Below, piece by piece: positions 23,388 through 32,776 of a stretch of 64,000 nucleotides of DNA. Positions within the stretch are counted from its first letter, which is position 1, and each line of letters begins with the position of its first letter. The DNA is from Dactylonectria macrodidyma. Lineage: Eukaryota > Ascomycota > Sordariomycetes > Hypocreales > Nectriaceae. The notes under the pieces are model-generated. The model did no database searches, was not told the DNA's origin, and saw nothing but the letters and a program-made list of their open reading frames with translations. The stretch lies in contig JAGMUV010000042.1 of the NCBI GenBank assembly GCA_020744425.1, forward strand, positions 186,001 through 250,000, in the 5' to 3' direction. A program made the position numbers and the translations under genes.

Positions 23388-25322
23388 TTGACTATGCACC
23401 ATCCCGGTCCGGCAAGCCTTGCGGCTGCCGCGCTCTGGATTGCTGGGACAGCAGCAGGCAGCTCCGGTGGACAAGGAGTTTGTAAGCTCCCAGGAGGGTC
23501 TCCTTTTCCTCCTCCGCCTCGACCAGAGCCGATTTCGATTGTCGAACTGCCCTTGCCGCCATCCATCAGCGTTGACTACGTTGGTGCCTGCACAAAGAAG
23601 CTCAACCCTCGAGGAACGGGCTGTATCAAAATCGTGTTGACTGGAGACGATTCACTGCCGCAGGGAGGCACTTTTACTCCAGATGGTAAAGCCCTCGTCG
23701 CCACCGTCAACTACACTGGCGCCCCGGCTGAGCCCCACCCCGCGAGCATCTACAGCGGCGTCCAGACCATTCTAATCAAAACCGACAAGACTTCCTTCCC
23801 TAACGGCGACCCTTGGAAGTGCATTACGTGTGGCGTGCCGGCAGAGAACCAAGTAGGCACTGATCGAGCGCTGCAAGACTATCCACGAGTCTTCAAGGAT
23901 GGGAAGAGGATTCTCGTGGGCACCAACATTATCCATACTGGGGGCTACCCAGTCACTAGCAACCAGGTCAAGCCCAACAACACGTACATCTACCCCATAC
24001 ACTGGCCTGTAACCGCTGACGGTTCCGGCCCGTCCGGCCCTATGCGCGAGCTACGCCTACATCCCGACGACACTCACCTGTCTTGGAGCAGCTTCGCTGG
24101 TAATGACCAAAACGGTTTCTATGGCCGGCTCACATTTAATCCTGCCCCGACTACAGGACTTCCGCTGGCCCCGCGATACGATCTATCAAGCGTCAACCTC
24201 ATCCGCGCGGCTAATGGCAAGCGGTTTCTCAATCTGGAAAACGGCAAGGCGAAACTCAACTTTTCGGCCATCGAGGTTGGAGAGCTGCGCGGCTTCAGCG
24301 GTAGTGGCAAGGAGCTAGTCTATATCGGCTACCCTTGGGAGGCATGCAACTTCGATGGTTTTGCCGTCAATGTGCAAACAGGCTCTATTCGCCGTCTGAC
24401 TGCGCACCCAGAGTACGTCGATCCTATGGATATCTCAGCCGACGACAAGTGGACCGCTGCCTTGGACACGCGTGGTTCCGACCGTGACATGTTCATCGCG
24501 GGCATGCGCAGCATTCCGCCGCTGAGCGACATGATTACGAGTGCTGTCTGCTCTTCGGTCCGCAACAACGGGTTTCGGCGCTTCTTCCAACCGATTCTGA
24601 TTGACAAGTACGGCGATCGTGGCGATTACTTCGGCCAACGGGTCAACGCAGCAGGCGACGGCAGTAACGGCGCCATTAACGACCCTAACTGGAACGCCAG
24701 AGCGGACCCGCAGTTCTCTCTCGACGGTACACGACTTATGTACTACCAAACTCTTGTTAAGGCTCCCGCGTGTGGAGGTGCCAACCCTCTCCCGTGCCCA
24801 GTGTCAAACGCACCCTATGGCCGCACCACCCGCATCATGGTGGCCACATTTACTAGCCGCACCCCGTACCCAGTGCCTAAGTTCGAGATGGGCCCCGATG
24901 TAATACCTTGGGCAACTCCCTATACCCCAGGCATGAATATACCTGCACGCAGCGGTGTTGCTCCCGGCAACTACACATACACTGGCAAATATTGCGGCAA
25001 GGCAAATGTTGCCCTCTTTGCTCCGGCTGGTTCCAACAGCCCCAACCGGGTAAGAGTTGAATTTCACAACTTGTCTGATGATGGAGAGACGATACTCAAC
25101 GGATACGAGGATATCACAATTTCTTCGCTGAGCACGTGGACGGTTGTCAATGACTGGTACTCGGACATTGTGCAGACGGGAAAGGTCAATGGCACTAAGA
25201 AGACCGGCCCGGGTGGCTTCCACATCGTCATGGACGTTACGAAGAACGATTTTAACGCCACCGGCACCATGACGACCACGTTGAACGGGAAGGAATATCT
25301 TCAGCCACTTAACTTTACCTAA
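23388..25322 (+). CDS. Saponin hydrolase-like secreted protein
   Basis: A single open frame of 644 aa with no need for introns. The N-terminus has a hydrophobic segment (SLAAAALWIAGTAAG) fitting a signal peptide; a second ATG two codons in is equally possible. The region CKLP..PPPPRPEPISIVELPLPP, then GACTKKLNPRGTGCI, GGTFTPDGKALVATVNYTGA, PWKCITCGVPAENQ and DYPRVFKDGKRILVGTN resembles fungal proteins annotated as saponin hydrolase, extracellular enzymes that remove the glucuronic-acid-linked sugar chain from soyasaponin. Repeated 'FSPDG/FSLDG'-like strands (FTPDGKAL, FSLDGTRLMYY) suggest a beta-propeller fold. It is convergent with the Zn2Cys6 gene downstream. The naming is from memory of the family; the substrate is not shown by the sequence. 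Confidence 0.7.
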   Translation: MTMHHPGPASLAAAALWIAGTAAGSSGGQGVCKLPGGSPFPPPPRPEPISIVELPLPPSISVDYVGACTKKLNPRGTGCIKIVLTGDDSLPQGGTFTPDGKALVATVNYTGAPAEPHPASIYSGVQTILIKTDKTSFPNGDPWKCITCGVPAENQVGTDRALQDYPRVFKDGKRILVGTNIIHTGGYPVTSNQVKPNNTYIYPIHWPVTADGSGPSGPMRELRLHPDDTHLSWSSFAGNDQNGFYGRLTFNPAPTTGLPLAPRYDLSSVNLIRAANGKRFLNLENGKAKLNFSAIEVGELRGFSGSGKELVYIGYPWEACNFDGFAVNVQTGSIRRLTAHPEYVDPMDISADDKWTAALDTRGSDRDMFIAGMRSIPPLSDMITSAVCSSVRNNGFRRFFQPILIDKYGDRGDYFGQRVNAAGDGSNGAINDPNWNARADPQFSLDGTRLMYYQTLVKAPACGGANPLPCPVSNAPYGRTTRIMVATFTSRTPYPVPKFEMGPDVIPWATPYTPGMNIPARSGVAPGNYTYTGKYCGKANVALFAPAGSNSPNRVRVEFHNLSDDGETILNGYEDITISSLSTWTVVNDWYSDIVQTGKVNGTKKTGPGGFHIVMDVTKNDFNATGTMTTTLNGKEYLQPLNFT

Positions 25323-25671
25323 AGGCTACGCAATCGGTTCACGGCTTCACCTCATTTGGGCGTTTGATACAAAATCCATACGTGTTGCTGCACCAAGTTT
25401 TGCTGGCAGACAGCGAACGGATTTTGAGGCCTGGAGCCATTAGATGAGATCTGCAGTAAAGTACGACAACACCCGGGGTGGAAGGGTGGGAGTCACGACA
25501 CGTCTTAGGGACGTTTGTTTCTTTAGTGTGCCTTGACGTTCTATTCGTAACAAGTCAGTTTATCAATTCACCCTCCACTGCCAAACAGAGATGCTTAACC
25601 AAATTGTGTTGATTGGATGTCTCTTGAAAGTGTATGGAGTAGTTTCCACAAAGGGGCCAGTGTTGTGCTAG
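25323..25671. other. Short spacer between convergent genes
   Basis: 349 bp between the stop codons of the saponin hydrolase-like gene and the Zn2Cys6 regulator; it must hold both 3' UTRs. No other feature seen. Confidence 0.5.
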
Positions 25672-28135
25672 TTAGCCATCCTCAAATGGAAGAAAAGACT
25701 GGGGGACCGAGGAGTTGTGTCCTTTCCTGTTACGGTGTTTACTTTTGCCCCGTGCTTGCCAAACAGAAGGCGAGGACCCAAGGGCCAGCGCTCGGCCCCA
25801 ACACCTTGGGTCTATATGTGATAGTTCACTACCACTCGGTGATGTTGCATAGCTCTCCGTCTCCCAGAACCCATCTGGCGCACTAGCAAGAGTGCTGTAT
25901 TCCAATAGTGACCACATGAGGTCGCAATCAGCGTCGCTCAATGGCTGGACATTGCTAACAGGGTTGATGAGGTTTACAAATCGATGAGCGCAGTCGGCAA
26001 ACTTGCCCACCGCGTGATTCTGCTTGGCTATTAGGGTTTTCTATACTCTAAGACATCGCAGAGGAAGGCAAATACCAACCATAGAGAGGCAACTCGGCCA
26101 ATACTCCGACAAATCACCCAAGATCTGACGGCAGACTGACAAACAGTCAGAAGACTCTTGCCTGGTGGCCGAATCACCTGAAAAGACATGCATGGCATGC
26201 ACCCCACTGGCAACAACAGTGCAATAGCCAAGGAACGAGCCGTGGAGCACATAGCCGGTCAGTCTTGAATCTCGAAGCTCGTGGACCAGCCTCCGGGAAT
26301 ACTCACGGCCGGTGTCCAAAGCTCGAGAAAGGAACGTGTGCGGAGCCCTAACTTGACTAGAACCGGCTCTTCGGCGCAGAAGAAACGGCTGATTCAACAA
26401 GCAGTGAGACAGGCAGAAAAGGACCCGGGCGAAGACTAACGGGCTAGCTAAGCCGGAATCAATCTCGGTCCCATCTATGGAGCAGTTAATGAGTGCTTCA
26501 CTGATTGGTTCCTCGAAGTAGCGTTCTAGAGAAAGCAGGTCGGAACACGTAGCTGCATAATCCGAAGATTGGTCCCATGGAGGCTTTCGTTGACGATCAT
26601 TGTCGTCCTGTATCATGCACTGTGCGCAACGACCAACGATAGATGTCAGTGCAACTACAAGGGCCGGGTAACCGGGATGCTCGCCAACGTTAGCGTTTTG
26701 GTTAATAATGTCATCGAGCTTGTGGCTTTTGGAATCGCAATTCATTCTCCACAAGAGCTTGTCGCACGGTAGCGAGAGGTGGCAGCTCGCTTCAAACACT
26801 GCAGGTGGTCTCGCCCTTGCACAGGATGCCAACCTATCGAGCATGTAGACGGACCAGAAGACGCGACGCCGTTCCTCTCTTTCCGCAACTCCGATCGATG
26901 TCGGATAGTCTAACATCAAGCGGAGGTCTTGGGATATGCGTACGGCGAGCCCTATCTTGACCCAAGCAGAGCCGTGCCTGTCGTGTCCAGCTAGAAACAT
27001 TAACAGTTAGTAGTCAATAAAGTTTAGTAAAAAAAAATAAGGAAAAGTAGCCTTACTGGTAAAGTCGTAGAGGGATAAGCGCATAATGGTCTTTACTATT
27101 GTGATATCTGCCTCTGCTCGCTCCTGGAAGTAGAGTATAATAATAGATCTCCAAGCCATATTGGCGAAGAGTGACGACAATGAAGTCTTGCGGCCTTCGA
27201 AGAAGTCATTCGTTGAGAAGCGGACCGCATGCGACATTATAGCGAGCAGTAGGTGTTCAGGTAGCTCCTTTTGGTCTAACTGACTCCAAAAGGTCTTCTC
27301 GGGGAACAAAGAGTACGGCTGGGCATGGGCACATTTGAAGTAGTCCTGAAATACTGCGCGAGCGACGTGATCTGGAACTAAGTTCTCGAGCTTCCTAGAA
27401 TCGCAGCGTTATATATGTCAGCATCATGGTCGCACAGAAGACACCGCATACATACGACGCATGGCTCTGACTTCGAAAAGGGCATCCAGAGAAAGCAAGA
27501 TCCATTCTTCGCTCGGCGGAGCTTTGGGTGTCTAGTCTCAATGCACTATAGCCTGGACTCTGAGCACCGATCGTGCTCCCATCCAGAGAGTAAGCGGTCG
27601 CTGCTTTGGCCAAGGCTGCCAAATGAGGTTGTCGACTTTGCTGGCCAAGGCTGCCAAATGAGGTTGTCGACTTTGCTGGCCGGAACTGGTCAAGGCGCTG
27701 GATGATTTCCTCCAACTTAGCCTCGACGCGACTCAGCCTATGCGAAGTTGACTGCGCGCAATTCGACGAGAGTCAGATAGGTGGTGCAAGTAGGTTGCTG
27801 TACTCATTGACATTGCCCCATACCTCTGCTGGACCAGCTTCTAACAACGAAGCGGACGGTAAGACGCCATGCCGATCGCGGGAGTAAAAGCAATGATGGG
27901 ACGAGCGCACACAACTGCGACATGAACGCTCGCCGCTACAGCGGGCTTTCTTTCTTCTGCATATAGGTAAGCTCTGTGAGAATATCTCGGTGGGCCACGT
28001 ATCCCAACTGCGTAATGCTCACCTGCATGGGATGCATGCTTGACTAATGCGTCTAATGGGTCTATAGACACCTTGTTTGGAAGGCGCAGGGCTCCCTCTG
28101 CCGCTAGGGCTGTTCTGGCTCAACGTATCAGACAT
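25672..28135 (-). CDS. Zn2Cys6 transcription factor with fungal-specific regulatory domain (six exons)
   Basis: Proposed minus-strand exons are 28023-28135, 27824-27956, 27456-27751, 27057-27394, 26076-26990 and 25672-26027. The five introns of 48-72 bp all have GT..AG ends, and the phases add up to an uninterrupted 716-aa protein, which supports the model. The first intron falls inside the zinc cluster; spliced, the six Cys are at residues 34, 37, 44, 50, 53 and 60 (CX2CX6CX5CX2CX6C). A short coiled linker (RLSRVEAKLEEIIQRL) follows. The middle homology region is clear: LSLYDFT, GSAWVKIGLAVRISQDL and EERRRVFWSVYMLDRLAS. The gene lies between the saponin hydrolase-like gene and tannase 2, so local control of both is a reasonable guess. 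A 35-bp tandem duplication lies in the linker exon. Confidence 0.87.
27608..27677. repeat. Perfect 35-bp tandem duplication inside an exon
   Basis: The unit begins GGCCAAGGCTGCCAAATGAG and is repeated head to tail without mismatch (27608-27642 and 27643-27677). It lies in exon 3 of the Zn2Cys6 gene, in the linker after the zinc cluster. Thirty-five is not a multiple of three, yet the frame stays open through both copies and is in phase with both flanking conserved domains. Confidence 0.9.
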
Positions 28136-29602
28136 TCTAAGCCTTGCCAATATAGAGAAACCGTCTCGAAATATCGCGCAAGGGCGTTGAGTGAGAGTTT
28201 TGAAAGGAGAGTTTTGCTCGGCTGTGTCGATCTGGCGGCAACCCCAGGGGGAGGATCTGGGGAACGTGAGGTTCCCCATATTCCACATACTGGGCCCGCG
28301 GGGTAATATTAGCCTAGACATGGTCTACCGGCAACATCATTTGCTCCACCCCCTGGTTGGGATGGTCGATAAACCAACCTGGGCTGATACGGTTATCCCA
28401 CGCCCCCTGTTATTCAGTCAATCAGCAGGCGTCAGAACTGTACTTGGATCAAATGGTTACTAGAGAGCCCTGGACGCAGCAGGCCAACATTCATCAATTC
28501 TGGCTCGTGATAAGGGGAACTGTTGAGGGCTCCCAGACGGGGATTGGTCCCTTGCTCCCAGCTTCAGTTGGCTACTTCGATTAGTGTTGACACTGGATCT
28601 TAAAAAAAAGAGCCTTTTTCAATCACACCCCGCATGCGAATCATTCATTGCCTTCCCTGTTTCGTATGTCGATAGTTGACCACGAACCACTGATGGACGT
28701 CCACAGCCTATGGCGCCTTGAGGTACAAAACAAATAATCCGTACATATAGGTTTAGGAATACGGGAATACGAGTATACGGGGGTACGAGAGCCACACCAA
28801 TCATAGGCTCATTAACACGAGCAATCTACCGCATCGCTCTCATATAGGTAGAGTATGATTAGCATCCGGCTGCAATGGAGTCGAGGGGTCGCTTCTGGGC
28901 AAGCCCCACAGCCATGATTCCTTGGCAAATATCCGGACCGGCCGGACCGGTTTTTTCGCATCGCAACCGAAAGGAAACGGCCCGGCCAAGGTACAATAGC
29001 AGGCAGCTACCATGGTCACCCACACCACCGTTCCTTAGACTTAGACAATGCTACACGATGCTGTACTAGGGAGGTCTCGTGACTTCGCGTAATCTCAACC
29101 CCGTGAGGGACGAACGGGGGGGGGGGGGGGGGGTTACTGACCAAGCAAAAAGTCGTTGGCTCGACAAGTTTCGGTAGTTACTTGTAGCTACACTACAGCT
29201 TTGGTGGTCGCGGGGCTCAGCCTTAACGTTTCCGCGCTAGCAATCATCGGTCCATATTTGTGGTTTAGTGTGACGCTAGCGCAAATATCGAATACTAGTA
29301 TTCGGGAATACGCGTGTTCCGACAGCCTCCAGGAAAGAATTGATTAGCGAGCGAAAAGAGACCCTGTTCGAGGTCGTTGAACTGAAGGGGGCCCTGAGTT
29401 GGCATCCCTATGCCCCTTGAAGTCATTTTGTTGGAGATCAGCTACTCATGCCACGCCCCACATCCATATTATGGTAACATCATGTTGCTCAGGACAATCC
29501 ACGGTACCGGTATATAATGTTGGTGATGGTGTTCCAGTCCCTTTCAACACTCCTTTGTATAACCAAACACAAGTTACTCCTCTGTCACTCGTCTATCATT
29601 CA
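28136..29602. promoter_or_regulatory. Divergent intergenic region with CGG-rich candidate sites, G18 tract and TATA box
   Basis: Lies between the starts of the Zn2Cys6 gene and tannase 2. At 28933-28950 is CCGGACCGG repeated twice head to tail, an arrangement of CGG triplets of the kind bound by zinc-cluster factors. AATACGGG/AATACGAG words cluster at about 28756-28790, and similar words (TATTCGGGAATACG) recur at about 29298. A pure run of 18 G is at 29116-29133. TATATAA at 29511-29517 lies 86 bp before the tannase ATG and fits a TATA box. Binding is inferred. Confidence 0.55.
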
Positions 29603-31231
29603 ATGGCGTTCAAAATGTTGCCTTTGTTGGCACTGGTCTTTGGCCAGAGTGTACAAGGAGCGAGCATCACGCCTAAAATCACCCAAATATGCTCGGCCAG
29701 TAGCTTCAAGTTCCCCGACATCGATGGAACAACCCCCATTAGCATTACCGCCGTGCCCACGTACAACTACAGCGCTTCCTCTTTACCCCCAGGGAGCATC
29801 GACCTGGCCATCTACACGATCAGCTTTTGCAACGTGTCAGTCACGTATACTCATCCGGGTACGAACGACGCCGTGAATGTGCAGGTCTGGCTCCCACCAT
29901 CGCTCTCCTGGAATGGCAGACTCCAGGCTGTCGGAGGCGGCGGTTACAGCGCCAGCTTCGGTTCTCTATACATGACTCAGGCAGTGGGCAACGGCTATAT
30001 CGCGCTCGATACCGACGCCGGCCATCTTCGAGGCCTCGACCAAGCGCAAAGTCCGAAAGAATGGGTCTTAGAAAGTCCGGGAAAAGTCAACACGCATCTG
30101 GTGGATAATTGGGGTTCTACTTCTCTGCATGAGATGGCCGTCATCGGCAAGGCCGTTTCCGAGAGCTATTACGGAACGAAGCCCAAGTACTCATATTTCA
30201 CTGGTTGCTCTGGAGGCGGTCGTCAGGCCATGATGATTGCTCAAAAGTATGCTGAGGATTTCGATGGTCTCATGGCCGCAGCCCCAGCTATCAATATTGA
30301 GAACTTCATTCCAGCAGGTTACTGGGCGAGCCAGATCATGCATGACTTGGGAGATATCCCTGCCCCCTGCGAGCTTGAAGCCTTTACGCAGGCCGCCGTC
30401 GACGCATGCGACGCCATGGACGGCGCCGAGGATGGCATTATATCGTTACCCGCCCTTTGCAATTTTGATCCCCACAGTATTGTCGGCCAGAACTTTTCCT
30501 GTAACGGAACCACGCGGCAATACACCGAGGCTGCCGCCACCATTGTGCAGGCGGCGTGGACGGGCCCCCGCAGCGACGACAGCAAAGTCGGCTGGTTCGG
30601 ACTAAACAAAGACGCCTCACTTACCAGCATCTACATCACCACGCGATGCACATCAAACGGTACTTGCACAGCAGCGCCATCCAGCCTCCTTTCTGGATGG
30701 GTGCAGTACTTCTTGGCCAAAGATCCGCACTGGGACGCGTCTACCATGACCAAGGAGCAGTTTCTGGCCTACCTGCAGCAATCCGATCAAGACTACAGCT
30801 CCTTGTTGGCCGCTGATAATCCGGACCTTTCCGCGTTCCGAGAAGCTGGCGGCAAGATGATTACGTGGCATGGACTCGCCGACGAGGCTATTCCGCCCAA
30901 CGGTACAATTGCATACATGGAGCTAGTTCTGAAGGTCAATCCCCGTTCCGACGAATTCATCCGATTCTATGAAGCACCTGGTGTGGGCCACTGCTTTGGT
31001 GGAGTTGGAGCGGCCCCGAAAGACGCCTTTGGGCAGCTAGTTTCATGGGTTGAGAACGGCACGGTGCCCGCTACCTTGGCTGCAACGGATTCCGCCGGGA
31101 GGCAGCGGGAGCTTTGTACTTTCCCGCTCCAGCAGGTGTATCTCGGCGGTAACCTGAGCGATTCTGCTTCTTTTGGTTGCGGCCCGAGGTCGGAAGAAGG
31201 AACTCCTGCAAGTGAGCAGCCGTTTTACTGA
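29603..31231 (+). CDS. Tannase / feruloyl esterase family secreted esterase
   Basis: A single exon of 542 aa. I chose the ATG at 29603 rather than the upstream in-frame ATG at 29399 because it begins a clean signal peptide (MAFKMLPLLALVFGQSVQGA) and lies 86 bp downstream of a TATATAA box; the longer frame would include the promoter. The family motifs are complete: GCSGGG (Ser203), HGLADE (Asp427) and HCFGG (His463), with the paired Cys flanking Ser and His. Many NxS/T sites fit a secreted glycoprotein. It is a paralogue of the tannase at 10291-12084 but intronless and with a better signal peptide. Expected to cleave tannin or feruloyl esters outside the cell; which one cannot be told here. 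Confidence 0.92.
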   Translation: MAFKMLPLLALVFGQSVQGASITPKITQICSASSFKFPDIDGTTPISITAVPTYNYSASSLPPGSIDLAIYTISFCNVSVTYTHPGTNDAVNVQVWLPPSLSWNGRLQAVGGGGYSASFGSLYMTQAVGNGYIALDTDAGHLRGLDQAQSPKEWVLESPGKVNTHLVDNWGSTSLHEMAVIGKAVSESYYGTKPKYSYFTGCSGGGRQAMMIAQKYAEDFDGLMAAAPAINIENFIPAGYWASQIMHDLGDIPAPCELEAFTQAAVDACDAMDGAEDGIISLPALCNFDPHSIVGQNFSCNGTTRQYTEAAATIVQAAWTGPRSDDSKVGWFGLNKDASLTSIYITTRCTSNGTCTAAPSSLLSGWVQYFLAKDPHWDASTMTKEQFLAYLQQSDQDYSSLLAADNPDLSAFREAGGKMITWHGLADEAIPPNGTIAYMELVLKVNPRSDEFIRFYEAPGVGHCFGGVGAAPKDAFGQLVSWVENGTVPATLAATDSAGRQRELCTFPLQQVYLGGNLSDSASFGCGPRSEEGTPASEQPFY

Positions 31232-32776
31232 GGCCACCTGAGCGCAGTGGCACAGCACTCACGAAGTAGACCGCTGAATCAACCTCTGTCATTGTTTGAA
31301 GTTTTTCCTTCCTCCTTGTCTCTTGTTATTTCGATCCGCTCAACAGCGACCAATGCTGTTATATAGAAAACCTATATGCTGTTAAGAGACTAGGTCAGCA
31401 CGGCAAGCTATCAGGAGACGATTGTCTCGTCTGGCGGTCTTAGAGCGCGGAGACGGGCAAACTGGACGAGTAAATCAGCCCGGGCATCTAGATATGCTGG
31501 AAAAACTTGTGAGATAACGAGTCTCTGCAATTAAGACAATCGGGTTAGGAAGACGCCAGCCATGCCCGGCAGCTCATGCCGACGGACCAAAGTGAGGCTG
31601 GCCACGACCAGGTCTAGAGCGCTCGAATGCGATAAGCCGCATGAAGCGAGGGGCCCTAAAACCAACGTAGCCACTGATACCCCGCCGCATTAGGCATTGT
31701 CCCACTGTGGGTGGCCTTGGTCGAACTGAGGCCGCAGCCTTTAATAGATGAGGATACTGTGCCCAAAAATCGAACCGATCACGTCGCGAGGGAGGAGAAA
31801 GACACAAGTTTTGACGGCCCAACGAACGAAACCATCACCAATGGCGACAACACCAATAACATGAGCTATGGCAGTTGCATCATCCCTTCACTGTTCTCGC
31901 AACTCTCTGAAGCTACTTCCTTAAGTTTGCGTTTCCTATCCCTAGCATACGAGCTGAGGCTTCGTGGTTCATGCGTCGCCTTGCTAGAATGCAGAGTAGG
32001 GCATCAGCATGAATCCTCCATTATGGTGGTCTCAGAGGCAATTTTGTTTCATACTGCGTACAGGGACTCAAGCCCTCCCTCTGGGGTAGCAGAGGGAGGA
32101 TGACAAATCGAGAAGGTCCGTTGCCTGAATATGGATCCAATCGTGTGACAGGATACGAGCTTCAGGAAGCGGTCATGGCTCCATTTACTGTGTGGGTCAG
32201 CTTCACTAACTGTGGTAAGCATGGGCGGCTATGTTCGGAGGCTAGACCTGGAGGGGCCAGAGTTCCGTTGGCTTTGTTTATGCTATCCCACCCTTAAACA
32301 GCTGAGAAAACAACCCTAATCCACGTCGGTTGCCTGCGCCGCCATGCTTGCCTCCTTTGTTCCTTCCGATCATATGTTGCGGACCTTAGCATCCCGTATT
32401 CGCCATAATCACGTCTCACTGGCGGCAAGTGTTGGTATGAGTCGCTTGGAGGTTGGCCTGCCTCCTCGTTTATGCCATCTGCCCCTGGCTAGCTGACCTA
32501 CTCTCCTTGTTGCCTATGTGAATCATGAGTTGCAATTTCGTGTTCGTTCTTCAGACTCCGTAATGCGCGCTCGACTTATCGTTGTCTCTTTCTCCCATGA
32601 CTTCTCCTTTGGGGGAGGCCTCTCAGAAGCGGCTCGAGAAGGGCGAATGAACGATGCAAGGGACACCAAGGATTGACAGTAGGAGCGGAAGGTAGCGGAG
32701 ATTCACAAATAGGTTGATATATCAGTCAATAAGGGCTGTGGTTAATAAAATCTCACTCAGATGATCCTTCACAATA
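31232..32776. other. Intergenic, no convincing gene
   Basis: About 1.5 kb of ordinary composition. A 130-codon plus-strand frame at 31711-32103 has no recognisable domain or splice context and is not annotated. Confidence 0.5.

Noticed and set aside
31711..32103. 130-codon plus-strand ORF
   Set aside because: No domain, signal or splice support; composition is like the surrounding intergenic DNA.
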